The position numbers and the translations under genes are program-made. Shown here piece after piece: positions 25,701-34,113 of a stretch of DNA of 64,000 nt (positions are counted from its first letter, which is position 1; each line of letters begins with the position of its first letter). Below the pieces are notes generated by a model. It worked only from the letters and a program-made list of their open reading frames with translations, ran no database searches and had not been told where the DNA came from. Origin of the DNA: CAVXDY01 sp963721335 (GTDB lineage Bacteria; Actinomycetota; Thermoleophilia; Miltoncostaeales; Miltoncostaeaceae); the NCBI GenBank assembly GCA_963721335.1, contig CAVRIV010000004.1, positions 30,247 through 94,246 on the forward strand, written 5' to 3'.

Positions 25701-26104
25701 TGGCGCGGGCCGGGGAGGGCGCGCCCGACGACGTGGCGCTGGAGCGGATGCTGCGCGCGGAGGCGCTCTGGCGCGGGGACTTCCTCCCCGACTTCCCCTA
25801 CGAGCCGTGGTGCGAGGACGCCCGCCGCGAGCTGGAGCGGGCGCGGATCGAGCTGCTGGAGCGCCTCGCGGGCACGCTGGCCGAGATGGGCCGCCCCGGG
25901 GCCGCGATCGAGCGCTACCGCCATCTGGTCGAGCTGGACGGCGAGCGCGAGGGGTGGCACCGCGCCCTGATGCGCGCCTACGCGCAGGCCGGCGAGCGGC
26001 CGCTCGCCCTGCGCCAGTTCCACGCCTGCCGCGCCACCCTGCGGGCCCGCCTCGGCATCGAGCCCAGCGCGGAGACGCGCGAGCTCTACACCTCGCTGCT
26101 CTAG
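22758..26104 (+). pseudogene. SARP/MalT-type regulator (NTPase-TPR-BTAD), split by two +1 shifts
   Basis: Large transcription factor with an N-terminal MalT-like STAND ATPase (Walker A GAGYGKTT at residues 56-63, Walker B FVLALDDVHAL, DLGIPTSR, then YRYHHLFGAFLRRRL), TPR-like helices, and a C-terminal SARP part. The SARP part comprises the OmpR-type DNA-binding fold beginning IRIETFGGLRLYRAG and the BTAD domain to the end (GWHRALMRAYAQAGERPLALRQ). The frame shifts twice, near 23988 and 24024, each by one extra base; the 12 residues between (IQLAHALLTYLG) are in the third frame and fit the TPR region. Removing both bases gives an intact 1114-residue protein. It probably controls itself and the 26.6-29.5 kb operon. 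Confidence 0.85.
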
Positions 26105-26167
26105 CCCCTCGGCCGGGAGCGCACCCGCAGGCGCATTCGCCGGCTCGAGACGGAGCCGACATCGAGT

Positions 26168-26519
26168 TCAGGCGGGCTGGACCCCGGCCGGGCTCGCTCC
26201 CCAGTCGTTCGGTGCCTCCGTGCTGCGGCGGCACCAGAAGACGATCAGGAAGATGATGCCGACAGGGGATGACGGCGACCGCCTGGAACCAGCCCGACAT
26301 GCCGACGTCGTGCAGCCGGCGGCAGCCGACGGCGTGCGACGGCACCAGGGTGGCGAGCTCAGTAGACGGGTGCTGAAGCCGGCACGCCGGTCGCCGCTCC
26401 AGCACGGTCAGGCCGATCAAGAAGAGGAGGCTCGACAGGTGGAACGACCAGAATTCGGTCCTGCTGGACCGGCCGCCGAACGTCGCGTACTTCCTGAGGC
26501 CTAAGAGGTACCACTTCAT
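26168..26519 (-). pseudogene. DUF805-family membrane protein, frameshifted
   Basis: The start MKWYLLGLRKYATFGGRSSRTEFWSF and the later AVGCRRLHDVGMSGWF are hallmarks of the DUF805 (YhaH-like) inner-membrane family. An extra base near 26264 moves the last helix (GIIFLIVFWCRRSTEAPNDWG) out of frame. The segment between the first two helices also changes frame twice and is shorter than usual. Length modulo 3 agrees with a net single-base insertion. It may be a decayed gene or carry several sequence errors. It is tail-to-tail with the SARP gene, and about 100 bp without genes separate its start from the operon end at 26620. Confidence 0.7.
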
Positions 26520-26619
26520 CGGGATGCTCCCGGGTCGCCTGCTCCTCTGTGGCATCGGCACCCCGGTGCGCGGGCTTGACCCACCCCGCCGTGGGTGGAG
26601 CTCGGCGCCGGATCGCCTG

Positions 26620-27363
26620 CTAGGCCCTCCGGACCCCCGCCAGCAGGTCGCGGAGCCTCACGGCGGCGTCCTCGACGAGGGGCGGCCCGTGGCCGCTCCC
26701 CACGTACTCGACCGGCCCGACGGTGGCCAGCTGGCTCAGGGAGCGGCGGTTGGCGTCCATGTCGGTGCTGAGGCCCCTCCAGCCGGCCTCCAGGCGCGGC
26801 CAGGTGACCACCACGTCGCCGGTGAAGAGCGCCTTCTGGGCCGGCCAGTAGAACGACATGCTGCCGTCGGTGTGCCCGGGCGTGTGGATGGCCTGGAGGG
26901 GGCCGACCATGTCGCCGTCGCCGATCGTGCGGTCCGGCTCGCACGCCGGGAAGCTCACGAACCCCGGCCGGCGCCGGAGGTACCGCTCCACGTAGTACCC
27001 CACGTTCAGGCCGAATTGGAGCTGGTAGACCCGGAACGGGCGGCGCGGCAGGAAGCCGGTCGGCGCCGACGGGCGCTCGCCGGCGATGATCTCGCCCTCG
27101 TAGGCGTTGGCGATGACCTGGGCGCCGGTCAGCTCGCGCAGGCGCGCGGCGCCGCGCACGTGGGAGCGGTGGGCGTGGGTGAGGACGATGCGCTTCAGGT
27201 CGCCCAGCGGCCGGCTCAGGCGGCCCATCTCCGCCAGCACCACGTCGCCATCGGCGCTCGAGAGCGTGTCGATCAGGGTCAGGCCCTCGCCCCAGTCGAG
27301 GAGGAAGGCGTGGACGCGCCCCGCGGTGCCGTCGGTGATGGCGCGGATCGGAGGCCCGGTCAC
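26620..27363 (-). CDS. metallo-beta-lactamase-fold hydrolase (glyoxalase II-like)
   Basis: A 247-residue zinc hydrolase. The zinc motif reads THAHRSHVRGA in place of HxHxDH, so the usual Asp is replaced by Ser. It is followed by HTPGHTDGSMSFYWP, FTGDVVVTW (Asp bridging ligand) and GSGHGPPL (third His). The metal site is thus mostly present but altered at one position, and catalysis may be modified. The GTG start overlaps the stop of the haem dioxygenase gene (GTGA, 27360-27363), so the two are tightly coupled. A role in hydrolysing or clearing an oxidised acyl product is inference. Confidence 0.88.
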   Translation of the reverse strand: MTGPPIRAITDGTAGRVHAFLLDWGEGLTLIDTLSSADGDVVLAEMGRLSRPLGDLKRIVLTHAHRSHVRGAARLRELTGAQVIANAYEGEIIAGERPSAPTGFLPRRPFRVYQLQFGLNVGYYVERYLRRRPGFVSFPACEPDRTIGDGDMVGPLQAIHTPGHTDGSMSFYWPAQKALFTGDVVVTWPRLEAGWRGLSTDMDANRRSLSQLATVGPVEYVGSGHGPPLVEDAAVRLRDLLAGVRRA

Positions 27364-29192
27364 CGCTGGTTCTCCTGGTGGTCCCAGGGCGCGAAGGGGT
27401 TGCCCAGGGCGCGCATCCGGCCGCGCAGCTCGGGGAGGTGGCGCCCCACGACCGCCGCCATCGACGCGTCCTCGATCCAGCGCATCCCCTCGGCGCTGTA
27501 GACCTCGGGCCGGTAGTCGTCGGTGAAGAACGGGTCCGACTTCAGCCGGCGCGAGGCCATCAGCACGAAGATCCGGAAGGCGGTCTCGCTGAAGCCGAAG
27601 CCCGTCGGCAGGGGCTCGGCGTACAGGCCCACCATCAGGTCCACGCTCTCCACCTCGCCGTAGAGCCCGGCGAGCAGCGACGCCCGCGGTGCGTCGTCGC
27701 GGCCCTCGCCGGTGAGGGCGCCGAAGGTCTCCGCCGGCGGCATCCTCAGCATCCGGCGGAACTCGTTGTAGCGCGGGACCCCGCGCTCGCGGTCGCGCAG
27801 CAGGTCGATCGTGGCCACGTCCACGCGTCGCTCGGCCCCGCCGGCGTCCCGGGTCTCGCGCATCAGGCCGCGCAGGCTGTCGGGATAGTTGTGCAGGCAG
27901 AGTGCGCCCGGGTGCTGGACGCCGAAGGAGTACCAGAGGTCCGCGACCGCCCGTTCGTCGGCCACCGCGCGGGCGCGGCGGCCGGTCATCTCGGCGAGCG
28001 TCAGGCGGCCCAGGTCCTCGTGGCCGCCGGCGGCGGAGCGGAGCGTGATCTCGTCGGGCAGGAGCGGGTGCATCCGGTAGACCGAGACGAACTCCTCGGT
28101 GATCGAGTAGGGGACGCCGTGGTCGTCGCGGCGCGATCCGGGGATCCCGGTGAGGAAGTCCCAGCGCACCCGCTCGCGCAGCCACCGCGGGCAGCGCGGG
28201 CCGAGAAGGCCCCACCAGTTGGCCCGCAGCGCCGCCTGGACCGTGGGGTGGGGGAGGATGGCGAGCGTCCACTCGACCGTGTGGATCTTCGCCATCACGG
28301 CCGCGTTCACCATCCGGGCCGTCTGGAAGAGGCGCTCGTCGTCCCAATCCGGGTGGTGGGCGGCCAGGTGGTCGCAGATCGCGTTGTGCTCCCGCGCGAA
28401 GAGGTCGTGCAGCAGCGACAGGCCGAGCCACCAGTTGCCGTTGACGCCCGTGAGCTCGATCCCCGTGTCGCCCTCCAGGGGCAGCCGGCCGTCGGGCCCG
28501 AGCCGCAGCTTGCCGTCGCTCGCCAGGGTCCTCAGCCGGCGCTGCCGCTCGGCCGTGCTGCCGTAGAGCTGGGAGCCGTCCCACCAGTGCGTCTCGGTGT
28601 TGACGAACACCGGCGGGCCGCCCGGAGCGGGCCGCCCCTGCGCGGGCGGGGTGCGCACGATCTCCATGTGGTCGCCCGGCGAGGGCCAGTCGTCGCCGGG
28701 CGGCAGGGGCACCTCGACGCGCTCGTCGCGGACGCCCTTCCCGTGGCTCATCCAGTCGTGGACCATGAACTGAAGCCAGGCGGCGGCCAGCAGGTTCAGG
28801 ATCGTCGCCTCCTGCATCCGGCCGTTGCGGGCGAGGACCGCCTCGCTCACCTCGCGCGGGTTCGGGTCGAGCAGGTCATCCGGGGCCGGGCCGCTCCAGA
28901 GAGGCTGGTTCCGGCCGAAGGGGGCGCCGGCCCCGCCGGTGGCCGGCCGGGCGGGGTCGGTGAACGAGCCGTCGGCCGTCCGCTCCCGGCGCGGGGGTGG
29001 GACGGTGCGCGACATCGGTCCGCGCGGGGCCTCGCCGCCCCGCGGGGTCACCGTGGCCTCGTAGAGGTTGTGCCGGCGCAGGCGGCTGCGGATGGCGAGC
29101 AGGCAGATCAGTCCCAGGGCGCGCGGCTGCTCGTGCCACGGCCTCCTCCGCTCGAGCCAGTCGCTCACGCGCAGCAGCACCCATCGGAACAT
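27360..29192 (-). CDS. haem peroxidase-family fatty-acid dioxygenase (alpha-DOX/cyclooxygenase-like)
   Basis: A 610-residue member of the animal haem peroxidase superfamily, PIOX/alpha-dioxygenase branch. Key residues are present: distal His145 in QFMVHDWMSHG, THWWDGSQLYG (about 201-211), NGNWWLGLSLLHDLFAREHN, AKIHTVEWT, and Tyr372/His375 in VYRMHPLLPDE. The last motif corresponds to catalytic Tyr385 and proximal His388 of cyclooxygenase. Alpha-DOX enzymes insert O2 at the alpha carbon of fatty acids. There is a short hydrophobic segment near residues 26-34 but no clear signal peptide. ATG 29192 has a GGGAG ribosome binding site. It lies between a small unknown gene and an MBL hydrolase in one operon. 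Confidence 0.9.
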   Translation of the reverse strand: MFRWVLLRVSDWLERRRPWHEQPRALGLICLLAIRSRLRRHNLYEATVTPRGGEAPRGPMSRTVPPPRRERTADGSFTDPARPATGGAGAPFGRNQPLWSGPAPDDLLDPNPREVSEAVLARNGRMQEATILNLLAAAWLQFMVHDWMSHGKGVRDERVEVPLPPGDDWPSPGDHMEIVRTPPAQGRPAPGGPPVFVNTETHWWDGSQLYGSTAERQRRLRTLASDGKLRLGPDGRLPLEGDTGIELTGVNGNWWLGLSLLHDLFAREHNAICDHLAAHHPDWDDERLFQTARMVNAAVMAKIHTVEWTLAILPHPTVQAALRANWWGLLGPRCPRWLRERVRWDFLTGIPGSRRDDHGVPYSITEEFVSVYRMHPLLPDEITLRSAAGGHEDLGRLTLAEMTGRRARAVADERAVADLWYSFGVQHPGALCLHNYPDSLRGLMRETRDAGGAERRVDVATIDLLRDRERGVPRYNEFRRMLRMPPAETFGALTGEGRDDAPRASLLAGLYGEVESVDLMVGLYAEPLPTGFGFSETAFRIFVLMASRRLKSDPFFTDDYRPEVYSAEGMRWIEDASMAAVVGRHLPELRGRMRALGNPFAPWDHQENQR

Positions 29193-29223
29193 CGGCTCGA
29201 CTCCCGCGATCGTCGGTGCGAGC

Positions 29224-29544
29224 CTACCCCGACGATCCCGAGGGCGGCGGGCGCCACCGGCGTGGTCCGTCGATCTCGGCCCAGTACGCCGAGATCCCGC
29301 GCGCCTCGCGCACCACCACGCGCACTCCCCGGTGCTCGCCGGGGACGATCCCCGGGGGCGTGCCGGCCTCCACCCACACCTCGATCGTCGGGACCGGATC
29401 GCGTGTGCTGGGCAACACGCCCACGACGCCCTCCACCCGGCCCACCCACCGCCGCGCGGAGCGCAGCGCCGCCGAGAAGCCCGCGCGCCCGGGCTCCTCA
29501 CCCGGCGCCTTCTCGCCGCGGTCGTGCGTCAGCTCGTCGAGCAT
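29224..29544 (-). CDS. small hypothetical protein leading the dioxygenase operon
   Basis: A 106-residue soluble protein of unknown family. It has an acidic start (LDELTHDRGEKAPGEEPG), an amphipathic helix (FSAALRSARRWVGRVEGVVGV) and two or three strands (PTIEVWVEAG; VRVVVREARGISAYWAEID) ending in a Pro-rich tail. The strand pattern faintly recalls gas-vesicle GvpO proteins, but I do not claim homology. ATG 29544 follows a GAGG ribosome binding site. TCAC repeats on an 11-bp period lie about 50 bp upstream, and the haem dioxygenase starts 31 bp downstream, so it is probably the first gene of that operon. Confidence 0.5.
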   Translation of the reverse strand: MLDELTHDRGEKAPGEEPGRAGFSAALRSARRWVGRVEGVVGVLPSTRDPVPTIEVWVEAGTPPGIVPGEHRGVRVVVREARGISAYWAEIDGPRRWRPPPSGSSG

Positions 29545-29594
29545 GGGACACCTCGTGATGGGGGACCGGTGCACGGCACCCCACCACGGGGCTC

Positions 29595-29632
29595 TCACCG
29601 GCCTGTCACGCCGCCATCACGGCGGGAATCAC
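29595..29632. promoter_or_regulatory. four TCAC repeats (11, 11, 12 bp spacing), second candidate SARP site
   Basis: TCAC occurs at 29595, 29606, 29617 and 29629, in units CTCTCACCG, CTGTCACGC, CATCACGG and AATCACGC. The period and core match the array before the SARP gene (22628-22654). It lies directly upstream of the minus-strand operon starting at 29544, though the repeats read in the opposite direction relative to that operon than in the SARP promoter. Confidence 0.55.
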
Positions 29633-29674
29633 GCTCCAGGCGGGTGAGGGGAGCCGAGGACCGATCGGGCCCGA

Positions 29675-30626
29675 TCAGCTCACGAGCTGGGCGAGCTTGC
29701 TCCCGGCGGGCGGGCGGAAGTCGGCGGAGCCGACGGCGGCCGGCCCGGCGCCCTTGGGGCCGAGGCGCGTCTCGGTGATCGCGTCGGCGCCGTCGGTGCG
29801 GCAGAGGACCCGCTCGACGCCCTTCACGCGCATGGTCACCTGCAGGGTCCGCGTCGCGCGGCCGAAGAAGCGCACGAGGAACGTGTAGCCCAGGCCCGCC
29901 GGGGCCGGGACGACCTGGCAGAAGCCCTTGATGACGCCCTGCGGCGGCGCCGTCCCGACCGTGAGGGCCGGGTTGCGCCCGGAGACGTTGACCTTCGGCA
30001 GCCGCCCGAAGCTCGTGGGGGTCAGCTCCGGCTGGCTGTTGTCGCCGGCCAGCACCGACGCGGTGCCGATGATCAGGATGTCGTCGTCCGCCGGCGAGCG
30101 GACCTTGCGGGTGCGGGTGACGCGGACGCGCTTGCCGTTGCGCCGCTCGACCCGGGTGAAGGTCTCGGTGGTGAAGCGGGGCGGCTCGCCGCCGTCGAAG
30201 GCGTCGCTGCCATCGCCGGGCGCCCAGATGAAGACGTCGTCGCCGAGGCCGCCGAAGGCGACGTCGAAGTTGGGGAAGGCCCCGGCGTCGCTGCCGCGCT
30301 CGAGCCCCCCGACGATGACGTCGTCGCCGCCGTTGCCGGCCAGCACGTCCGGGCCGAGGCGGCCGACGAGCACGTCGTCGTTGCGCCCGCCGAAGATCTG
30401 GTCCCCCTTGCGCAGGCTCTGGTCACCGACCCCGGCCCCGGCGTCCGGCGGCTGGATGACGCGGGTCGGCCGTGCTGTCCGCGTCCGGGCCGAGCAGCAC
30501 CAGTCGTCCATTCGCGTCCGAGCGGTCGATCAGGTTGCCGGCCGCGGGCGCGACGCCGGCGCACAGGCCCACGGCGACGCCGAGCACGATCGGGATGCGC
30601 CACCTGCGAGTACGGGTCCGGGCCAT
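29675..30626 (-). pseudogene. secreted RTX/hemolysin-type calcium-binding protein, one +1 shift
   Basis: An N-terminal signal peptide (WRIPIVLGVAVGLCAGVAPAAG, in the frame starting ATG 30626) is followed by glycine/aspartate nonapeptide-like repeats (GGRNDDVLVGRLGPDVLAGNGGDDVIVGG; FGGLGDDVF) that bind Ca2+ in RTX beta-rolls. A C-terminal strand-rich domain follows. One extra base near 30467 separates signal peptide and repeats; removing it gives 316 residues. The protein is probably exported. The real function is unknown, and I would treat it as an intact gene unless reads confirm the shift. Confidence 0.75.
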
Positions 30627-30699
30627 CGCGGGCCCATTCTCTCCCGCCGCGAGCTTCTGCGCCAGAGGCCGGCCATCGGGTCGACCCGGCTGGGCGGCA

Positions 30700-30770
30700 A
30701 GCGGGTGAGGGGAGTCGAACCCCCGTCTGTGGCTTGGAAGGCCATTGCTCTACCGTTGAGCTACACCCGC
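30700..30770 (-). tRNA. tRNA-Gly (anticodon UCC)
   Basis: The minus strand folds as a cloverleaf: acceptor GCGGGTG/CACCCGC, D-arm GCTC...GAGC, anticodon loop CTTCCAA (anticodon TCC), and T-arm with GGGGTTCGACTCCCC. CCA is not encoded. Confidence 0.95.
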
Positions 30771-30821
30771 CCGACGCGGTCAGGTTAGCGGCTGATCGGG
30801 CGGATCCCGCCGGGCGCGGAC

Positions 30822-31730
30822 CTACCCCCTGAGGGCCAGGCCCTCCTCGTGGAAGCGCCTCGCCCGCGCCATGTTCTCGGCGTCGGGGCCGGTGCCGTCG
30901 AGGCCGGGGACCTCGAGGATGACGGGGAGCCCCTGGAGGTCCGGGCACCCCAGGATGCGGCGCATGCCCTCCTCGCCGATCTCGCCGTCGCCGAGGTTCT
31001 CGTGGCGGTCGCGGTTGGAGGCGAACTCCACCTTCGAGTCGTTGAGATGCAGGCAGCGCAGGCGGTCGAGGCCCACCACCTGGTCGAACTCGGCCAGGAC
31101 CCGGTCGATCCCGCCCTCCTCGTGAACCGGGTAGCCCGAGGCGAACAGGTGCTGGGAGTCGAGGCAGAAGGCCAGGCGCGACGGATGCCCCACGCCGTCG
31201 AAGACCGCCTTCAGCTGGGCGAAGGTGCGGCCGATGGTGTCGCCCGCGCCCGCGGTGTTCTCCAGGAAGACGCCGCAGTCGCCCGGGCTCGCCTCCAGCG
31301 CCTCGGCGATCCCGGCGCCGATCCGCTCGATGGCCTCGCCCTCCTTCGACCCCTTGAACGAGCCGACGTGCAGGACGACCCCCTCGAGGCCGAGGGCCTC
31401 GCCGGTGGTGAGGTGCTGCACCAGGCTCTCCACCGACGAGCGGTAGATGTTGCGTGTGCCCACCGCCGGCTTGCCCGGGGGTCCGGTGGGGACCTCGCGG
31501 TCGGGCGCGCCCAGGTTGATCAGGTACAGGCCGTGGCTCACCAGCGGGCCCATCCCGGCCTCCGCCGCGCCGGCGCGGAAGGCCGCGATCTGCTCCTCCG
31601 TGTGCTTGATCGGGCGCCAGGTGCGCGGGTTGTGGGTGAACACCTGCAGGCTCTCGCAGCCCAGCGCGCGGCCGCGGCCGATGGCGTTGCTGATCCCCCC
31701 GGACGACGAGACGTGGGCGCCGAATCTCAC
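30822..31730 (-). CDS. nfo: endonuclease IV (AP endonuclease)
   Basis: Cleaves DNA 5' of abasic sites in base-excision repair. The 302-residue TIM-barrel protein begins VRFGAHVSSSGGISNAIGRGRALGCESLQVFTHNPRTW. It contains the zinc-ligand segments VLHVGSFKG, FLENTAGAGDTIG (Glu), CLDSQHLFASGY (Asp-x-x-His), LHLNDSKVEFASNRDRHENLG and LEVPG. All nine trinuclear-zinc ligands appear to be present. GTG 31730 is adopted because it gives the standard N-terminus. It is divergent from gltX across 39 bp. Confidence 0.95.
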   Translation of the reverse strand: MRFGAHVSSSGGISNAIGRGRALGCESLQVFTHNPRTWRPIKHTEEQIAAFRAGAAEAGMGPLVSHGLYLINLGAPDREVPTGPPGKPAVGTRNIYRSSVESLVQHLTTGEALGLEGVVLHVGSFKGSKEGEAIERIGAGIAEALEASPGDCGVFLENTAGAGDTIGRTFAQLKAVFDGVGHPSRLAFCLDSQHLFASGYPVHEEGGIDRVLAEFDQVVGLDRLRCLHLNDSKVEFASNRDRHENLGDGEIGEEGMRRILGCPDLQGLPVILEVPGLDGTGPDAENMARARRFHEEGLALRG

Positions 31731-31769
31731 GGGGACTATCCTACGGTCGTGGCGAGGGAGCGACCCGAG

Positions 31770-33221
31770 GTGACCGGACCGGCGCGGGTGCGATTCGCCC
31801 CCAGTCCCACCGGCAATCTTCACGTGGGGGCGGCGCGCACGGCGCTGTTCAACTGGCTCGTGGCCCGGCACACGGGCGGCACCTTCGTGCTGCGCGTCGA
31901 GGACACCGACGCCGAGCGCTCCACGGACGCGAGCGAGGCCGAGATCCTGAGGGCGCTCACCTGGCTCGGCCTCGACTGGGACGAGGGCCCGTTCCACCAG
32001 AGCGAGCGCGGCGACGTCTACGCGGCGGCGGTCGATCGCCTGCGGGCCGCGGGCGCCGTCTACCCGGCCTACGAGTCCGACGAGGAGCTCGACGCCCAGC
32101 GTGCCGCGGCCCGGGCCGACAAGCGCGCCCCGGTGGTGCGCGGCCGGCGCGACCGGGACGCCGGCGAGATCGCCGAGCTGGAGGCCGCGGGCCGCCGGCC
32201 GGTGTGGCGCTTCGCGGTGGAGCTCCCCGGCACCACCGTGATCGAGGACTACGTGCGCGGGACCGTCACCTTCGACCACGCCCAGATCGAGGACTTCGTG
32301 GTCGCCCGCTCGGACGGCACGCCCACCTACAACCTGGCGGCCGCGGTGGACGACCTGGAGATGGGGATCAGCCACGTCATCCGCGGCGAGGACCACATCT
32401 CCAACACGCCCAAGCAGATGATGGTCATCCGCGCGCTGGGCGGCACCCCGCCGGAGTACGCCCACATCCCGCTCATCCTGGGCGAGGACAAGCGCAAGCT
32501 CAGCAAGCGTCACGGGGCGGCGTCGGTCGAGGACCTGGAGGCCGCCGGCTTCCTCCCCCGGGCGGTGGTCAACGCCCTGGCGCTCCTGGGCTGGAGCTTC
32601 GACGACAAGACCACGATGTTCACGGTGCCCGAGCTCGTGGACGCCTTCTCGGTGGCGCGCATCTCCAAGAGCCCGGCGGTCTTCGACCTCACCAAGCTGC
32701 GGGTGATGAACGGGCGCCACATGCGCCTGATGCCGAACGAGGAGTTCGAGGAGGTGCTCGTCGACTACCTCGACAAGACCGGGTACCTGGCGGCGCGGGG
32801 CGAGGGGGCCGAGGCGCTGGCCCGTGCCAGCGCGCCGCTGGTGAAGCGCAAGATCGGCACGCTCGCCGAGTACGACGACCTGGCCGGATGGCTCTTCGGC
32901 CCGCTCGAGATCGAGCCGGAGGCGTGGGAGGTGCTGACGCGCGACGTCAAGCACTCCATCCAGGTGATCGGAGGGGGACTCGGGCGCCTGGAGAGCCTGC
33001 CCGAGTGGACCGCCGAGGCGGTCAAGGACGCCCTCCAGGACCAGCTCCATGTGATGGGAGAGGCGGCTCGCGACTTCCTGGAGCCCCAGCGCATCGCCAT
33101 CACCGGGCGCCTGGTGTCCACGGGCATCTACGAGAGCCTGGCGCTGCTCGGCCGCGAGGAGGCGTTCGCGCGCTACCGCGAGACCCTGGGCCGCCTGGCC
33201 GACATCTGGGCGACCGCGTGA
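31770..33221 (+). CDS. gltX: glutamyl-tRNA synthetase
   Basis: Charges tRNA-Glu; 483 residues, class I. It has the HIGH-type motif FAPSPTGNLHVGAARTALFNWLVARH, RVEDTDAERS, the KMSKS-type motif EDKRKLSKRHGA, and a discriminating or nondiscriminating anticodon-binding domain at the C-terminus. GTG 31770 lies 9 bp after GGGAG; GTG 31749 is a possible alternative adding seven residues. It starts a tight plus-strand run with the Coa1-like, ferritin and encapsulin genes, whose start codons overlap the preceding stops. Confidence 0.95.
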   Translation: MTGPARVRFAPSPTGNLHVGAARTALFNWLVARHTGGTFVLRVEDTDAERSTDASEAEILRALTWLGLDWDEGPFHQSERGDVYAAAVDRLRAAGAVYPAYESDEELDAQRAAARADKRAPVVRGRRDRDAGEIAELEAAGRRPVWRFAVELPGTTVIEDYVRGTVTFDHAQIEDFVVARSDGTPTYNLAAAVDDLEMGISHVIRGEDHISNTPKQMMVIRALGGTPPEYAHIPLILGEDKRKLSKRHGAASVEDLEAAGFLPRAVVNALALLGWSFDDKTTMFTVPELVDAFSVARISKSPAVFDLTKLRVMNGRHMRLMPNEEFEEVLVDYLDKTGYLAARGEGAEALARASAPLVKRKIGTLAEYDDLAGWLFGPLEIEPEAWEVLTRDVKHSIQVIGGGLGRLESLPEWTAEAVKDALQDQLHVMGEAARDFLEPQRIAITGRLVSTGIYESLALLGREEAFARYRETLGRLADIWATA

Positions 33222-33724
33222 TGCTGGCCCGCGGCGCTCAGCGCACGCTCGTGCTGGTGGCCGGGGTCCTCTTCGGGGGCTTCGCGGTGGTGGCGTTCGT
33301 CTTCCGGCGCCAGCACATCTCGGACGAGACCCTGTCGATCGTCGGCGGGGTGATGGCGTACGCCTTCCTCGCGCTGGTCGTCGTGGTGCTCTGGCGCAGC
33401 TGGCGCCGGGCCCGCCGCCAGCCGGGTGCCGCGGCCCGGCGCTACGTGTCGCGGCATCCGGCCGTGGCCGAGGTCGTGGGGTCCCCGGTGCACGTCGGGG
33501 CGCCCGAGGGGGACGTGCCCACCGGCGCGGGGACGGCCGCCCAGGCCAACCTGGCGGTTCCGGTCAGCGGCCCCGATGGCGAGGCGCAGGTCGACCTGGT
33601 GATGGCGCGCATCGCGCGCGAATGGGAGGTGCTGTCGGGTACGTTGGTCGCGGACGGCGAGCGGGTACCGCTTGCGGCAGGCCCTCCGGAGGGCACCGTG
33701 GACGATCTCGATGGGGAGGGGTGA
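33221..33724 (+). CDS. Coa1-like (cytochrome c oxidase assembly factor 1 family) membrane protein
   Basis: A 167-residue protein with two N-terminal membrane helices (TLVLVAGVLFGGFAVVAFVF; LSIVGGVMAYAFLALVVVVLW) and an extracytoplasmic or cytoplasmic domain with VAEVVGSPVHVG, ANLAVPVSGPDGEAQVDLVMARIAREWEV and a final TLVADGERVPL. These are the hallmarks of the Coa1/Tim21 fold. The ATG overlaps the gltX stop by one base (TGATG), and its own stop overlaps the ferritin ATG. A role in respiratory complex assembly is family-level knowledge only. Confidence 0.75.
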   Translation: MLARGAQRTLVLVAGVLFGGFAVVAFVFRRQHISDETLSIVGGVMAYAFLALVVVVLWRSWRRARRQPGAAARRYVSRHPAVAEVVGSPVHVGAPEGDVPTGAGTAAQANLAVPVSGPDGEAQVDLVMARIAREWEVLSGTLVADGERVPLAAGPPEGTVDDLDGEG

Positions 33725-34113
33725 TGGCCGATTCGAGCATGGGCCTGCACGAGGCCAGGGAGGACATCGCACCGGAGACCCTCGAGCGGCACCGCAGCAT
33801 CGTCTCGCTCATGGAGGAGCTGGAGGCGATGGACTGGTACGACCAGCGGATCGACGCCACCGGCGACGCCGAGTTGAAGGACATCCTCGCCCACAACCGG
33901 GCCGAGGAGACCGAGCATGCGTCGATGACGCTCGAGTGGCTGCGGCGCCACGATCCGGCGCTGGACGAGAACCTGCGCACCTACCTGTTCACCGAGGGCT
34001 CCATCCTGGCCGTGGAGGAGGCGGCGCAGGCCGGTGGCGGCGACGGGGAGGGCGGCCCGGCCGCCGACGGCAGCCTCGGCATCGGCTCCCTGCGCGGTGA
34101 GGAGCAGCGATGA
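33724..34113 (+). CDS. encapsulated ferritin-like protein (EncFtn cargo)
   Basis: Ferroxidase cargo of an encapsulin nanocompartment that oxidises Fe2+ and passes iron into the shell. The 129-residue protein forms the two-helix ferritin half-bundle with SLMEELEAMDWYDQRI and HNRAEETEHASMTLEW. The metal ligands fall at Glu32, Glu62 and His65, the same numbering as the Rhodospirillum rubrum protein. A Gly-rich linker leads to the targeting peptide DGSLGIGSLR (residues 115-124), which docks on the shell interior. Its stop overlaps the encapsulin ATG (ATGA, 34110-34113). Confidence 0.96.
   Translation: MADSSMGLHEAREDIAPETLERHRSIVSLMEELEAMDWYDQRIDATGDAELKDILAHNRAEETEHASMTLEWLRRHDPALDENLRTYLFTEGSILAVEEAAQAGGGDGEGGPAADGSLGIGSLRGEEQR

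Noticed and set aside
22758..26104. Programmed +1 frameshifting in the SARP gene
   Set aside because: Neither shift site has a slow codon or stop next to the shift, and the same type of insertion occurs in unrelated genes, so an artefact is more likely.
29545..29674. Possible gas-vesicle GvpO identity for the gene at 29224 and a gas-vesicle locus nearby
   Set aside because: Only a faint strand pattern is shared, and no gvpA, gvpF or gvpN gene is in the window.
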